A stretch of DNA of 64,000 nucleotides from Apostichopus japonicus (Eukaryota; Echinodermata; Holothuroidea; Aspidochirotida; Stichopodidae): contig NC_092576.1 of the NCBI RefSeq assembly GCF_037975245.1, positions 8,030,001 through 8,094,000 on the forward strand, in the 5' to 3' direction. The position numbers and the translations under genes are program-made. Under the pieces are notes generated by a model. That model made no database searches. It saw nothing but the letters and a program-made list of their open reading frames with translations, and was not told the origin of the DNA. The number at the start of each line of letters is the position of its first letter. Within the stretch, counting starts at the first letter, position 1. This document shows positions 50,611-62,747 of this stretch, in pieces.

Positions 50611-51274
50611 ATAAGTCTCCTTGTTCGTTTTCCAATACACCTGTCTCGTTGTGGATCACCACGCATTAATTTTCTGTTTGTAACCGATTCAACGGCATAT
50701 TCTTTCGATCACTATCGTAGGCCTGAAGGACCTGTACGTAGAATAGACTTTGTAATTAGAAGAGGAGCCACTGTTGCAGACTTGCTTCTGTATACCATAG
50801 ATAAGCTACGTCGCTATCCTACCAACGACTGGGTCATTCTTCGCTGTGCTGCAGGCATTTAACAACCTTACGGAATTCGCCAGCAATTCTTCAGGTCACA
50901 GAGTTCTCCGTCGATCTCCAGTTACTGCTCCTTGGCTAATCTCACGTCTCCAACATTTTAAGGACGCTGTTCAACGAGAGCACCCACCCATTATTGTTGC
51001 CTTTATTACTATTCCTACAGCCTCCTTTGTTAAGTTCCGGGAAAGTAGGCAGCTGTTTTCGCCAATACTCACTACTGAACAACTCAAGGCCTGTCAACAC
51101 GATCTCGACAATCAATTGGACGCAGTCAACCTATTCATCCGTTGTTTCAATCATCAACCGCAAGACAATTTCAACATTTGTAAATATGTATTTTTCATGT
51201 TCAAACTTTTTTTAGATTTGTGTAGATTAAAGGGGGCATTTTTTAAAACTGTAGTTCACCTATCTGATACTTAG
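50611..51274 (+). pseudogene. SGNH-hydrolase-like fragment, frameshifted
   Basis: After a plausible acceptor (CTTTTCATAG) an open frame reads INFLFVTDSTAYSFDHY.., then RRGATVADLL and WVILRCAAGI, and stops at a TAA. One frame over it continues NNLTEFASNSSG..VAFITIPTA. An extra T in the ATTT at 50857-50860 explains the break. The DST, GATVADL and GINN words resemble the blocks of SGNH/GDSL-type domains, which also occur in retroelement proteins. The identification is tentative. It may be a mobile-element remnant, since it lies in the sequence that replaced part of copy B. Confidence 0.4.
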
Positions 51275-52119
51275 AGCATTGAAAATCATATCGGTAGCCC
51301 TATTTCCATATTCATAGCATGTTTAGTTACCAAGATATGACTGTTTGCAGTTTGTTATTTAATAGGAGTAGAATGGCCACACCATATTTTTCATGTCAAT
51401 ACCTGGCTATTTCTAAAAGTATTATATTTCCCTTTGAAATGTATACGCATGTTTCCACACGTTCCTTACATGTGAAATAAATAATATTGTGTAAACATCA
51501 TCTAAATCCCAAGTGCTGACATAACATGTTAACATTTTAGAACGGATAGGGTTATAACTTCCATGTTTATATGACTATGAATAACAATTTAAAACATAGG
51601 AATTGCTACAAAACTAAGGAACTGATGTCATTAAATATTAGTGTTGCCGTTCTATTTTATTTCTTAGGAATGCTCATATTCTGTCGCACTAAATTTTTCC
51701 AACTGTCGCACTCTAATTTTCACATATTCTTGTAATTTGTGAGTGTCCTAAATTTTTCGGTTTTAATCAGTCATATTTACCATGTTTTCCTTGTCATATT
51801 GAATAACTGTATCTCGCGATCCTTATACTCCACCATACAAAACTTTGTATGATTTTGAATATTCTAAAAGAAATGCCTAGAACTACTGTACAACGTTCAG
51901 CATTAATTCGATTATTTTATGTATTAATTTTGCTATTAGGTGGGTTGACCCTATTCACTAGCTTACATTGGCTCTATGGTATATACAATTGAAACACTCA
52001 ATGCTAATCTATGGAAGCTTAAAAGTGCCATCAACATAAGAAAAACTTTGCCCCATAAATTGACATTTTTCAGTAAATTGTTTAGATAGCAAAATAAAAT
52101 CTTATCAAATATCAGAAAA

Positions 52120-52445
52120 TGTTGGATTGCTCAGTTGCTTTAACTGAGCAATTGAAAAATTTTCTGAAAAATGTTTAATTGAAAACTAATCATATCTCGT
52201 CAATTGGACATTTTTCTGCAAAATGTTTAATTGACAACTTATCATAACTCGTCAATTGGAAATTTTGCTGCAAAATGTTCAAATGTTCACTTCATTCCAT
52301 CTGAGCAATTGAAACATTTTCTGCACAATGTTTAATTGACAACTTATGGTATCTCATCACCTCAACATAAACATTTTTCTGCAAAATGTTTAATTGTTCA
52401 TTTCATTCCAAATTCTCAGCTGGAATGAAGTGAACAATTGAAATT
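52120..52445. repeat. degenerate ~65 bp repeat (CAATTG..TTTTCTGCAAAATGTTTAATTG)
   Basis: Five or so copies of AATTGGACATTTTTCTGCAAAATGTTTAATTG-like words alternate with TTCATTCCA. Copies are 70-90 percent alike by eye. Confidence 0.7.
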
Positions 52446-54116
52446 GTTTCATGTGAGTGATAAATAGCCCCCCCCCCCCCCCAGGAAAAAAATATTAAGC
52501 CTGTTAGTAAAAAGCACTCTATTTTTGGGTAATTCACTATGCCGTCGAATATAATTTGTTGAAAAAAAAGTTTTCCCCTTTGTTACATTAACATAGCTTT
52601 TGTAGTCAGTAGTCTATGTAGCTATCAAGCAGATAACTATACTCAGTTGCGTACTGTGTAGTGAGCGGTGGTACAGATGTATCGAAAAATAAATCCGCAT
52701 AATTCCACATGGTAATGTTGATGAGTAGTACGGGGGGGGGGGTACAAGGCAGCAGTTGGAAATTTCTGGCTCCAAAATCCATCCAGTTGGAATTTCAGCC
52801 ACTACACCCCCCCCCCCCCCCAATCATCAGGCCTTAGCTACGTCCCTGTGTAGAGATGGGATGAATAGCTACTGGCATGATTTTTAAAGCTCTATAACAT
52901 ACATAAATCACATTTTGAGTACACTTGCCCTTTAATGTGAATTTTTATGCTTAGTACTAAACCATTCCATTCTTTTTCATTGTGTCGTATCTACATTAAA
53001 CGATTATACACCTTAATTCTTGTTCATCAATGTTCTTTATTCTAGAGTACATCCATCCATTTATATTTTTGTTTTTTCCAGATTTACTGTAGTAATATTT
53101 TTTATTACCTATGTCATTATCTTGTCATAAAACATAGAAAATGTTTATTCTCACCTTGCCAGAAAAAGTAAAAGTTCAGCTTTCGGTCACGATTTTGTCT
53201 GGTTCTTCATTTTTACCATGGTAAAAGATAGGCTGGTATTCGTGTTGTTGTCGTAAGGCAAAGAGTAAACACTTTCAAGGCAACTGGTACGGTTTGATGG
53301 TCTATGTACTGTAAACCTTCCTCTGATTGGCCAATGATAGCCAATCAAAACAAATAAGAGAAACTACATGGAGCGCCTATTTTCACAGAAAGAAACAACA
53401 AGTTTTGGAAAATTTGTATGGGTGGTAACCAAGCGTATATAAGATACGTGTCTAATTCTAAATGTAGAGGAAAGCGAGAGGGGAAGTTTTGGGCAGGGAG
53501 CTTTTGGTGTGGTCCAGAAAACCTGACCAATGATCGTATTACATTTCACATGCAATGTATTACTGGACTGCATAGTGCAGAAACCATGTTTTTTAATTAT
53601 TTTCAGGAAGCCGAGGGGCAAAAAATATGAGAGAATAAAAAAAATGTGTAATGGGAAAATACTTTTGTAGCGCCATAAATACAACAAATTCCAAACATAT
53701 ATATTTGCGTGGTCGCTGGGATGTTTTATGTGAGGACGTTTTCCGGGTAAAATTGAAAATAATTTGGAAGCTCCCTTCACAAATTCCGCACAATGCCTTT
53801 CTCTATGGCTCCACCCATTTGAAAAAAAAAATGATTTTGACTAGCTTTAGCTCTTCAATAAACAAGCATAAATGCTAACACTTACTTATTCGTTCGGAGC
53901 TCTAGGTTATTTTAGAAACTATGAGTCTTTTTTCTTTTAAATTTTTAACAAATTTTGACAGGTAATGCTAGATGTGACAGTCTGAGTAAAAAATGTTCTG
54001 GCCGGAGAATCATTTAACTTTTATGATTTTTTATTGCTTATTTAATGTGAGATATAATACATCATCTCATTTCTGTTCCACTTGGGTTTTTTTCTCTGTT
54101 CCACTTGGGTTTGGGC

Positions 54117-57100
54117 ACGACATCCGTACCCTGGATATTGATGAAGATGGTGCCATGGTTATCAACAATGTTACAATAGATCACATATCTTTGTATACTT
54201 TGATATACACCGACATTGATGGACATGATTATCAACATGAATTTATAATTATAGGTAATATTAGCACCATTTAACTAAAGAGAACATTTCATCGTTACAT
54301 GTTAATCTAAGAATGAGAAATATATATTAATCTTGAAACCGAACTTCACGGTTAGCTGCAGCAACAAAGCAATCATAAATTTCCTTTCGAGAATCACAAA
54401 GAATGTAATGCAGTCAAAATATACCAAGAAAATGTAAATACGAATTGGCATATACTGATTTACACGAAAAACCAACTTCCTTGAACTCAGTGATGAACAG
54501 TTGTATGATAACAGAAGAATATTCTTTTAAGAATAACAGAGCATAACATGTGGTTTCACTGACTCACTCCAATCATGTTGCTGCTTCCTCATTGTTAACT
54601 CTTTTCTCACAGATTGTCCTGTTACTGTTTACGCCCATCGTGGATCCGACGCACTCATAAATTGTTACTTCCCTCAGTCTCAAAGGGTTTATTGGTACGA
54701 CTCAACGTTACGCAATGCTCGACCAATCATAAGTCTTGAAGGAGGCCGGAAGGCGGGGTCAGGAGTCTCTGCTGGGAAATACGATATTACCAATCACGGC
54801 GGTCTTTTAATAATGAATACCACTTTCAGCGACGAAAACACATACCGTGCTATAGTTATTGTATCCACATACATTTACAACAGATCACAAATTCGTTATT
54901 GATGGTAAGTCAGTATTGCATATGAATTGATAAGAATAACCCTGGCTGTGAACTGCAATTATTTTTACCTACCTTTGAAATCGCATTCCTGAGACAATAC
55001 CTACCAGCCTCAATAACAGAATGTACCATGTACCTAGTTTTAAAAGAAAGAAAAAAGTCACTGATCTTCTAAATACGTCTGTGTAGGAATGTATTAGATA
55101 TAGTTTCTGATTTTTTCTGGTTTTCTAAGGTTTTTATTTATTTTACAGCAAACGTCGACACAGCGGTCTATTCAGTAGATGTGAGGGAAGCAACTTCTGT
55201 TTGGTGCAGCTGCAAGATCCGACATTTCCGATATGTCGGGAAACAAATACAGGACCTCATACGTTACTGAGCTGGACAAGGAATACATCGAACGGTACAC
55301 GATTAGTAAATACGCCAAAGTATTTTGATAGAAACATGTACGAGGCATTCGTGTCAACGAATCTAAATCTTAACTCGACAGATCGACCATGTGTTTACAT
55401 CTGTAACTCTATGATAGATATTCCAGCTAAGCCGTTAAGACAAATAGTTGTAATGGTCGAAGATGAGAGCAAAGACTCCATCACTACTCTGTTGAAACCG
55501 ACATATTATAGGGAATTTGATGACGTCAAATTAGTCTGCACCAATGAGAATCCTTTGTTCATATTGTGGAAAAGAAACCACGAAACTATTGGATACTATC
55601 ACGAAGGAAAATCGGATGTATTGAAACCTGGCTACGAGCTTGATAAGAATGGATCGTTGCTCATTAACAAATTCTCATATGCACAAGAAGGTGAATATGT
55701 CTGTATTTACAACAACGGTCAAGTCGAGGACCTTTCGCAACATAATATCAAAGACCGTTGGTGAGTACTTTTATTCTTTCAAAGTCACTCAATGTTTAGT
55801 ATCATGTATACATCTTGAGTTCTACTGACTTACCCTTTGTTCCATGATAAACCGCGTGATTCTTATTGTTTTTCGAGCGTCATTCTGGTCTTAGCTTCGT
55901 TTCTGGGGACGAATATTGACTGGCCCATTACCAGTATTAAAAATAAATCGATGTCATTGTTGATTTGGTACACCGTCAGAACTAAACGTTAAATTGATCT
56001 GCAATATATGATATTGAGGCCTCTAAGTCACAAAAAAAAAAGACTTTTCATTAAAAGAAAACTGGCTTCATAGTATCTAATTAGTACAGTGTCAAAGTAT
56101 TGGTAAAGCTAGGTACATGATGACTTCGATTCTCCAGATATAGAAGAACATTGTCTGCTAAGGAACAAACCTTTATCTTATATCATGCTAATCAATCGAT
56201 AGGTAGAAATTTTGGAATTAGTATTGTATTCTTCGTCGTACACGTAGTAAAATTTCGAAAAAGTAAAAGCTATCTTTGAAAGAGGAAAACAACTTAAGCA
56301 GTATATCGTTCATAATTTTCTCCTCTCATTTTCTTTACTCATCAGTTACGCCAACCAATCCTTCACCTTCTATAGTTGGGTGTTCTGAAACATCGGATTG
56401 CACATTTAATGTAACAAGCAGTGGATATCTGACGTGTTACATAGAGGCCGTTCTTCCAATCGTGCACCCGAAATGGATTCACGATGAACATATGTTTTCC
56501 AGAATTACTTTCAGCCAAACACAGCTAATAGTGAGAAATTTGGGGTCTGTGTTTAACATATATTTGACTACTTACTACGAAATAACGACTGACCAGGGTT
56601 ATGAAAGTGAGACAGACGAAGACTGGCAGGCTAACGATGTAACAGCGTCCTGCTCTGTGAACTACGAGGTTCTTGGGCAACACAAGACAGACGTTACGTT
56701 GCATCTACAGAAACGTACTTCAGGTAACTTAAAACAACGTACAAGCGTAGGAAGGTATGTTGATGAGGAGATTAACTATTAGTGTATCATGATAAAGGAG
56801 CTTCAATTGAAAACAAACGCCCAATTGGAGCTTGTTGAAACTAATTTTTCTTGTAGTGATCTTCAAGTAACAATACTTAGAAGAAACGGGACTTCCTTTT
56901 CAGCAGTTGGATTAAAGCTCGGCGAAGGTTAGGGAGGGGGAGGGGAGGGTGTTGTTTAAATGACAGTGAAGGGGAAACAAATTCCCCAACCCATCCAGAC
57001 TTATATGATAAATATGCTTATGATGAATAACTCACACCACATTAATAAATCATCCGTTTAAAATTATCGCTCTGTAAACATATCGAGTTTCGTAAACTTA

Positions 57101-57702
57101 CACAAAGATTATCCAAACCTCAGTGAGAACCCCTCGTGGCCAATTCCGATCCGTCTTAAGGAACGGTCAATTAGATATGTAAAGCAAAATGATTTTTACC
57201 AATACCGTGACATTAGGCTTTTCTTTGCATTTGGAATACCTCAAGGGAGTCGAACTCACAAATCATTCGTAGGATGTAAGTTTATGCTGATTACCATTAT
57301 TCTCAGCTTAGTTTTAATTTTCAGATACTAAGCTTGTAAGTCGTTTCGTCATACACAATATTTATCTTTTCGACTTGTTTCTTGCAGCTGTGACAGAGGA
57401 TAGGATAAGAGAGAGGTTTCGAGGTAAGATTAAACATGATGATAATTTTGCTATATTTCATATATGCACATTAAAAATGAAATTGATGTCATATTTGTTA
57501 GTACAAGTCTACCATTACTACGACACTTGTTACAGTGTGCCTCAAGTGTTTCCTGGTGATGACATATTGGTTAGTCTATCTAGAAACTGATTTTTTTCTT
57601 TGTTCATTTCTGGTAAATATAATTAGCAGACAACATTCATGCTAAGAAGCCAAGAGTAATATTAACATCCACAGTGAAGATAACCAAGCCTTTGATGTTT
57701 GA
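54117..57702 (+). pseudogene. decayed paralog of the Ig receptor (copy B)
   Basis: Recognisable exons: domain 1b to 54254, domain 2 at 54613-54904, domains 3-4 at 55149-55760, domain 5 at 56346-56723, the 36 bp linker exon at 57388-57423 and a tail at ~57655-57702. Defects relative to copy A are several. There is no signal-peptide exon and no first half of domain 1. The acceptor of domain 1b was replaced by a short duplication (GTTCCACTTGGGTTT). Domain 2 has a net 5 bp loss giving a TGA just before the donor. There is a 4 bp loss near 55178 and a one-base gain near 55751. The TM exon is deleted. Exon sequence is otherwise very close to copy A, so the loss is recent. Domains 3-4 still form one open frame (55201-55764). 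Confidence 0.8.
54527..54530. other. probable empty site of the Kolobok insertion
   Basis: In copy B's intron, ..GAATATTCTTTTAAGAATAAC.. aligns with copy A's left flank (..AATATACTTTTGAAAATAATTAA) and right flank (TTAAGAATTATATG..). A single TTAA is present where A has TTAA-element-TTAA. Confidence 0.75.
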
Positions 57703-58350
57703 ATGGAGCTACACCATAAAATTGAATAGTAACTGGGTGAAAGTTCCAAAGTATTATATATCAACACAAGTACTTAAAACAATAACAATCGGCTAATAAG
57801 TAAATAGCCAATTTCCTCTATAGATATTATGACTTAAGATAAGAACCACATTTTTGTAGTCTATTTGGAGTGATCATAATTCAATGAAAACTCATTATGT
57901 GTATTACTATTTGAAATTTATTTGGATTTTTGGTTGTTAATGGGGGGAGGGGGGGGGGGCTTGCAGGAGTTAATTCGAATTTCAAAAATTAAATCTTTCG
58001 TTTGCAGACAATAGGTGATAAAAATCTTAGTAATTCGACAGCCAGAGTGTTTAAAAGGAAAACCAACGGCATGGGTCCATTTGCCATTGTTGGTATATGA
58101 GTTTTGTTTTAACATACATGGACCAAGGATAAAATATTTGAACTTTGAACTGCTTTTACTAAGTGCTGTTGGTACGAACTACGGTTGTGGTTCCTTTTTA
58201 TGGAGTCAATATGTTCTGTAATTATATTAATGTGTTTGTATAAATCTTGTAATATAAGTTATGTAATAACTTAAGTACATATTTGTTTCTCCCATGCAAA
58301 CCCTCCCGATTATTTTATTCGTAACTTTAATACGGTTATTTTTAAGTTTA
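57703..58350. other. 3' flank of copy B
   Basis: Non-coding; homologous to the copy A flank up to about 58280. Confidence 0.5.
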
Positions 58351-58431
58351 TTTGAGGAAACAAGCAGGAAAATTAACCGTTGTATTAGTTGTTTGGTTTA
58401 AATGTTATTCACTTGGATTCCTTATTGCAGG

Positions 58432-58746
58432 TTTAAAGGTACTTGGATCCTTTGTTATACCAACGATGGGCCTGGTTACTGGAGATTGTTTGTTGATAGT
58501 GAATTCGTCCGTTTTGGTAAAAGATATCCAATTCAATGTTCTTGCAATTATGCACACATTCATTTTATCTAAAACGTCATTGTTGTGGACGTTGTTCGCT
58601 ACTGGCACAGTGCTTCTTTCATGGTCCCGGCCAGAAAGTTCAGAAACCAAATTAGTTGGAATTACTCATATATCAACAATGATTTTATTGTTGTCATCGC
58701 TTTATGTTCGAGAAAGAGGTTATTAATGGAAAATATGCTACCTAAA
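58432..58746 (+). pseudogene. possible broken exon of unknown protein
   Basis: After the acceptor CCTTATTGCAG one frame reads KGTWILCYTNDGPGYWRLFV, FGKRYPIQCSCNYAH, a TAA, then VIVVDVVRYWHSASF.. to 58746. It looks like a compact Cys/Trp-containing domain with one stop inside, but I do not recognise it and no partner exon was found. Confidence 0.25.
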
Positions 58747-58756
58747 CATTAAAGCC

Positions 58757-59260
58757 ATCCATCCATCCATCCATCCATCCATCCATCCATCCATCCATCC
58801 ATCCATCCATCCATCCATCCATCCATCCATCCATCCATCCATCCATCCATCCATCCATCCATCCATCCATCCATCCATCCATCCATCCATCCATCCATCC
58901 ATCCATCCATCCATCCATCCATCCATCCATCCATCCATCCATCCATCCATCCATCCATCCATCCATCCATCCGTCCGTCCGTCCGTCCGTCCGTCCGTCC
59001 GTCCGTCCGTCCGTCCGTCCGTCCGTCCGTCCGTCCGTCCGTCCGTCCGTCCGTCCGTCCGTCCGTCCGTCCGTCCGTCCGTCCGTCCGTCCGTCCGTCC
59101 GTCCGTCCGTCCGTCCGTCCGTCCGTCCGTCCGTCCGTCCGTCCGTCCGTCCGTCCGTCCGTCCGTCCGTCCGTCCGTCCGTCCGTCCGTCCGTCCGTCC
59201 GTCCGTCCGTCCGTCCGTCCGTCCGTCCGTCCGTCCGTCCGTCCGTCCGTCCGTCCATCC
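58757..59260. repeat. compound (ATCC)54-(GTCC)71 microsatellite
   Basis: The array is 216 bp of pure ATCC (58757-58972), then 284 bp of pure GTCC (58973-59256), then one ATCC. No interruption is seen. All the long open frames read across it on the minus strand (DGRT/DGWM repeats) are artefacts. It abuts the LINE fragment that follows. Confidence 0.98.
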
Positions 59261-62200
59261 AAAATTATTTGTGAAAGCACGGTCAAGGGGAAAAACATAT
59301 TTGGGCGGGAGATTAAAGTACTGCAGTATGCCGACGACACCACTTTATTTTTAGACGGTACCCGCAACAGCACTGTTAAAGTGGCCATGACACGAAAATT
59401 TCAACGTCCTGTCTTTTTGGAATCTATCTAAGCATGCTCTCTAGAACATATATCAACCATCCTGCCAGTTAAAAATTTGATTTTCCCTTCGAAAATTTAG
59501 ATTTAATTTACCCTCTTCGGGCTTGAAAAGTTCGTTCGGCTGAAATTTCCTAATCTCATGACGTCATGTGACGTCATGTTTTGAACACGATTTTGCTCTC
59601 GCTGAACCCTCCGAACACATATCATACTTGCAGTACGACAAGTGTACATAAATACACATAACAATCGATAACAAGTCGGCGCGAAATCAGATCGAAATTT
59701 CCCGTGGAATGTCAGATTTAGAAGCAAATGAGGCAACCGAAGTTCACAATGATAGTGGTTCTTCACAACGCAGTGAAATTGGGCTATAATTAGAGTTCCC
59801 TTTCTAATATTTGAAGCAGAGAGTGAAGGCGATGATCATGCCAATATTTAAACGAACGTTGTGGGTGGACCTGAGGTGTTAGAACCGTATCAGTTCGACC
59901 CTGTTAAACAAGCCGAAATTGAAGCTCCACAACATATCGAAGAACAAACCCGTTCGGAACTATTGCAAGGAACATACAACGTGGTAAGAATTTATGAACG
60001 AATCATTTAAAAACAAAATCCAGTCCATTTTTTGCATGTGTTGTTGAAATTTGCGGAACACCCTAAACCGTATTGTGCGTTGTGTTACGGTGAACTACAA
60101 CCCATATATAGTGTGTTGGTTATGTATTCATATACAAGTACAAGTACAAGGATCGCCACTTGCCCATTGAAGGTTTTCTGTTCTCCAATCTGGTCTTCGG
60201 AGTTTTTAATGTGGAATACTTGACAGAAGAACGACTCGTTTATGTCGACCCGTTAAAACCCATTTGTTTTATTTCATAAAAAAAGGAGGGATCGTAGTAT
60301 ATGCTTCCGTGAAGTGTTCGCTTCATACGGAGCTGCATAGTGGCTAGGCCCAGTGAAATCGGCGCTGGTGTTGTGCACTAACTTGATCATAATCGCCGTT
60401 TTTTGTTCGTCCTTCAGCCATGGATGAAGGCTAATTGCATGGGTTATGATATTTATGCAGCCCCAACAACACAACGGACCGACATTTCTCTCGGATAGTT
60501 TACAACAGTTGTAAAACAAACCTGAAATTTCTAACGATATAGCGTAATACAGTGGTTGTTCTCTCAGTGTAAATGTGCGTGTATGTGGAACGGTATGATC
60601 GTCGGGCATCCGGTACATGCCTCGGCTTGGCACTTGTGTTCCTAACATGACGTCATCATTGTCTTGTTGTGAAATCGAATTCTCAGATGTCTACTTTCGG
60701 ATGCGAATATTAAAACGTTAATTTATAATTAGTCCTTGAGGTTTTCAAGGTGATGAGGATAGTTTTGAACATAGATTTTCTCATAGATTCAGAGGAAGCT
60801 ACTCTCGATTAGTTGGAATTTTCGTGTCATGGCCTCTTCAATGTGCTGAATACCTTAGAAAAGTTTCGACTAGCATTTGGTCTCAAAATTATTCTCAGCA
60901 AATCCCAGTTTCCTTTCCTGGGTCCTTTCATTTCAAATAACCCAGATCATGTCAGTGAATTCAATTTTTCTATTACTAACTCTCCTATTAGGTATCTCGG
61001 TACAAACTTCACTCACAATGGTAACGATCTCTTTCGCTTAAACTATGAGCAGAAGCTATCTAGCTAGGCTGAAACACCAGCTCAGAGTTTGGAATGGGCG
61101 TGATCTCACACCTATTGGCAGAAACACAATAGTGAAGTATTTTGCAATCAGCCAACTCGTCTTCCTTTTTCAGGTTCTACCTAGACCCCCAAAAGACTTT
61201 ATTAATAAAATCCAAAGCAGTATTTTTGACTTCATTTGGAACGGGAATCCTGACAAATTAAGAGACTTACTATGTATAACCCAATTGGAAAGGGAGGTTT
61301 AAAAATGATACATGTTCATAGCTTTGTGGAAGCTCTTAACACCTCATGGGTCAAGCGTACTTGTAATTATGCCAACACTGGGTATTGGAAGCTCGTTTTT
61401 CATTCGCCGTTCGGTAAAGATTTGCTTTTCAACTGTAATTTTCATGTCGAGGATATTTCTTGTACCAAAAAATATTTTCATTAAGCAAATTTGCATGGCT
61501 TACAGTAAAGTTACCTTTAAGAATCCTTCGGATCACTTTGGTGATCAAATCCTTTGGAAAATCATTTTATTAGAATTGATAATACCATTGTTTATGATAA
61601 TAAACTTCACGTTGCCGGTTTACTGTTTGTTAAGGATATATTTTTGCCAGATGGGAAGCCAATGTCCTCCAACGCTTTTCTAACCAAATTTAAGATATTA
61701 AGGTATCCTTTTACTTGTTTTCGTGGGATCATTTCTGCAATTCCTAGAAGTTGGAAAGATTCTGTCAGTTTAGAAAACGGTGTCTAGGAACAGCAAGGTC
61801 ACCTTGTCAATCTTATGTCTAGCATTTCTAAATTGTCACAAGTAGTCTATCTTCGCCTTATAGACTGTATTTCGCTCCCGTCAAAGGCCTGCTCTAAATG
61901 GAGCGGTACCTTTGACTTATTGTACGCTTTCTGAAGCAAAAATACAATATTTCCAATTCAGATTCTGACACCGCATCTTAGGAACCAATCGGCTTTTAAA
62001 TTTAATGAAAATAGCGGCTTCTCCACTCTGTACAATTTGCAATATTGAAGAGGAAACTATTGAACATTCATTCTGGTCCTGTCATGTGACGTCTAATTTA
62101 CTATCAGATTGACAACAGAAATTTGTTGGTAGACAGTTTATCTTCTCATAAAAAAGACCCATTGATTTTTTTTATCCTTCACATCAAATACTTTGTCTTC

Positions 62201-62400
62201 AATTGTAAACAAAACAATGTTAAGCCTGACTGCTACAATTTCTTCTATAAAATGAAATTCATTCTTAACGTTGAGAAGCACATTGCCTCGAAGCGAAACT
62301 CTACCATCTCTGCTCGTAGGAAATACATGGCATTAAGGACTTGTTTTTCTCATTCAATCAATGAAATTTGCGACTCTTGATTTAACCTCTGCTTATCATC
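59261..62400 (+). mobile_element. 5'-truncated Tx1/L1-like LINE, frame-broken
   Basis: The reverse transcriptase palm is seen at 59262-59379 with [16 protein letters not shown]. After a nested insertion it continues from 60838 with VLNTLEKFRLAFGLKI, RYLGTNF, LKHQLRVWNGRDLTPIGRN and FIWNGNPDKLR. It ends with a C-terminal CTIC..H..C zinc-type motif near 62035-62090 and a Lys/Arg-rich end at 62380. Several frameshifts and stops make it inactive. The 5' part is missing; the microsatellite sits at the truncation point. Confidence 0.8.
59380..60837. mobile_element. 1.46 kb TTAA-type DNA element nested in the LINE
   Basis: The ends are inverted repeats AGTGGCCATGACACGAAAAT and, inward from the right, AGAGGCCATGACACGAAAAT. 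Flanks are TTAA (59376-59379) and TCAA (60838-60841), a probable TTAA target duplication with one change. Removing the element with one flank copy restores the LINE frame (..NSTVNVLNTLEK). It carries a short + strand coding remnant beginning MSDLEANEATEVHND, and a later GPEVLEPYQFDPVKQAE exon with a GTG|GTAAGA donor. The latter resembles the N-terminus of the Kolobok ballast-domain protein. No transposase was found, so it is non-autonomous. Confidence 0.75.
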
Positions 62401-62747
62401 TATGTTTTTCTGGATATGTATACATATATTTCGGTATAAGTGGAGAAAAAGAAATACTCAATTCAGAATCAATTTTCACATTATGTTAATAATTCCTTTT
62501 GTATCATTCAGGTGACATACCTATGTTGTTATCATAACTCCTCGTACCACGTACATGTTAATAATCGTGAATAAATGAGAGAAAAAAGAAACACAGTATG
62601 TGAAGGAGAGGAAGAAGCATAAATATATAAATTTTCACTCACGATCAAAACGAATATTTACTGCGTATACTAATATAAAATAATAAATCAAAACGTGCAT
62701 ACATAATTCCATTAAGCTAGAAGATATTTCTAGCATATCTTTTTTAC
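62401..62747. other. LINE 3' end and flanking non-coding sequence
   Basis: Probable LINE 3' UTR with A-rich stretches (to about 62600), then intron of the minus-strand acidic gene. Confidence 0.45.

Larger units (their letters stand above)
49085..53900. other. 4.8 kb of unrelated sequence replacing the 5' part of copy B
   Basis: Homology to copy A stops near 49085 and resumes near 53905. The interval begins with a GGCCCAATTGGG-rich repeat (49090-49400) and contains an SGNH-like coding fragment and ~65 bp repeats (52120-52440). It also has long C or G runs at 52461, 52731 and 52806. Confidence 0.6.
47170..58300. repeat. segmental duplication, copy B
   Basis: Follows copy A head to tail. Relative to A it has lost the signal-peptide exon, the first half of domain 1 and the TM exon, and it carries about 4.8 kb of unrelated sequence (49095-53880). 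Confidence 0.8.

Noticed and set aside
58738-59388. Long open frames of DGRT and DGWM repeats on the minus strand
   Set aside because: They are translations of the ATCC/GTCC microsatellite; a pure tetranucleotide without stops is open in several frames at once.
60274-60648. 124-residue minus-strand frame inside the 1.46 kb nested element
   Set aside because: No recognisable domain and no partner exons; it may be a transposase relic but this cannot be supported.
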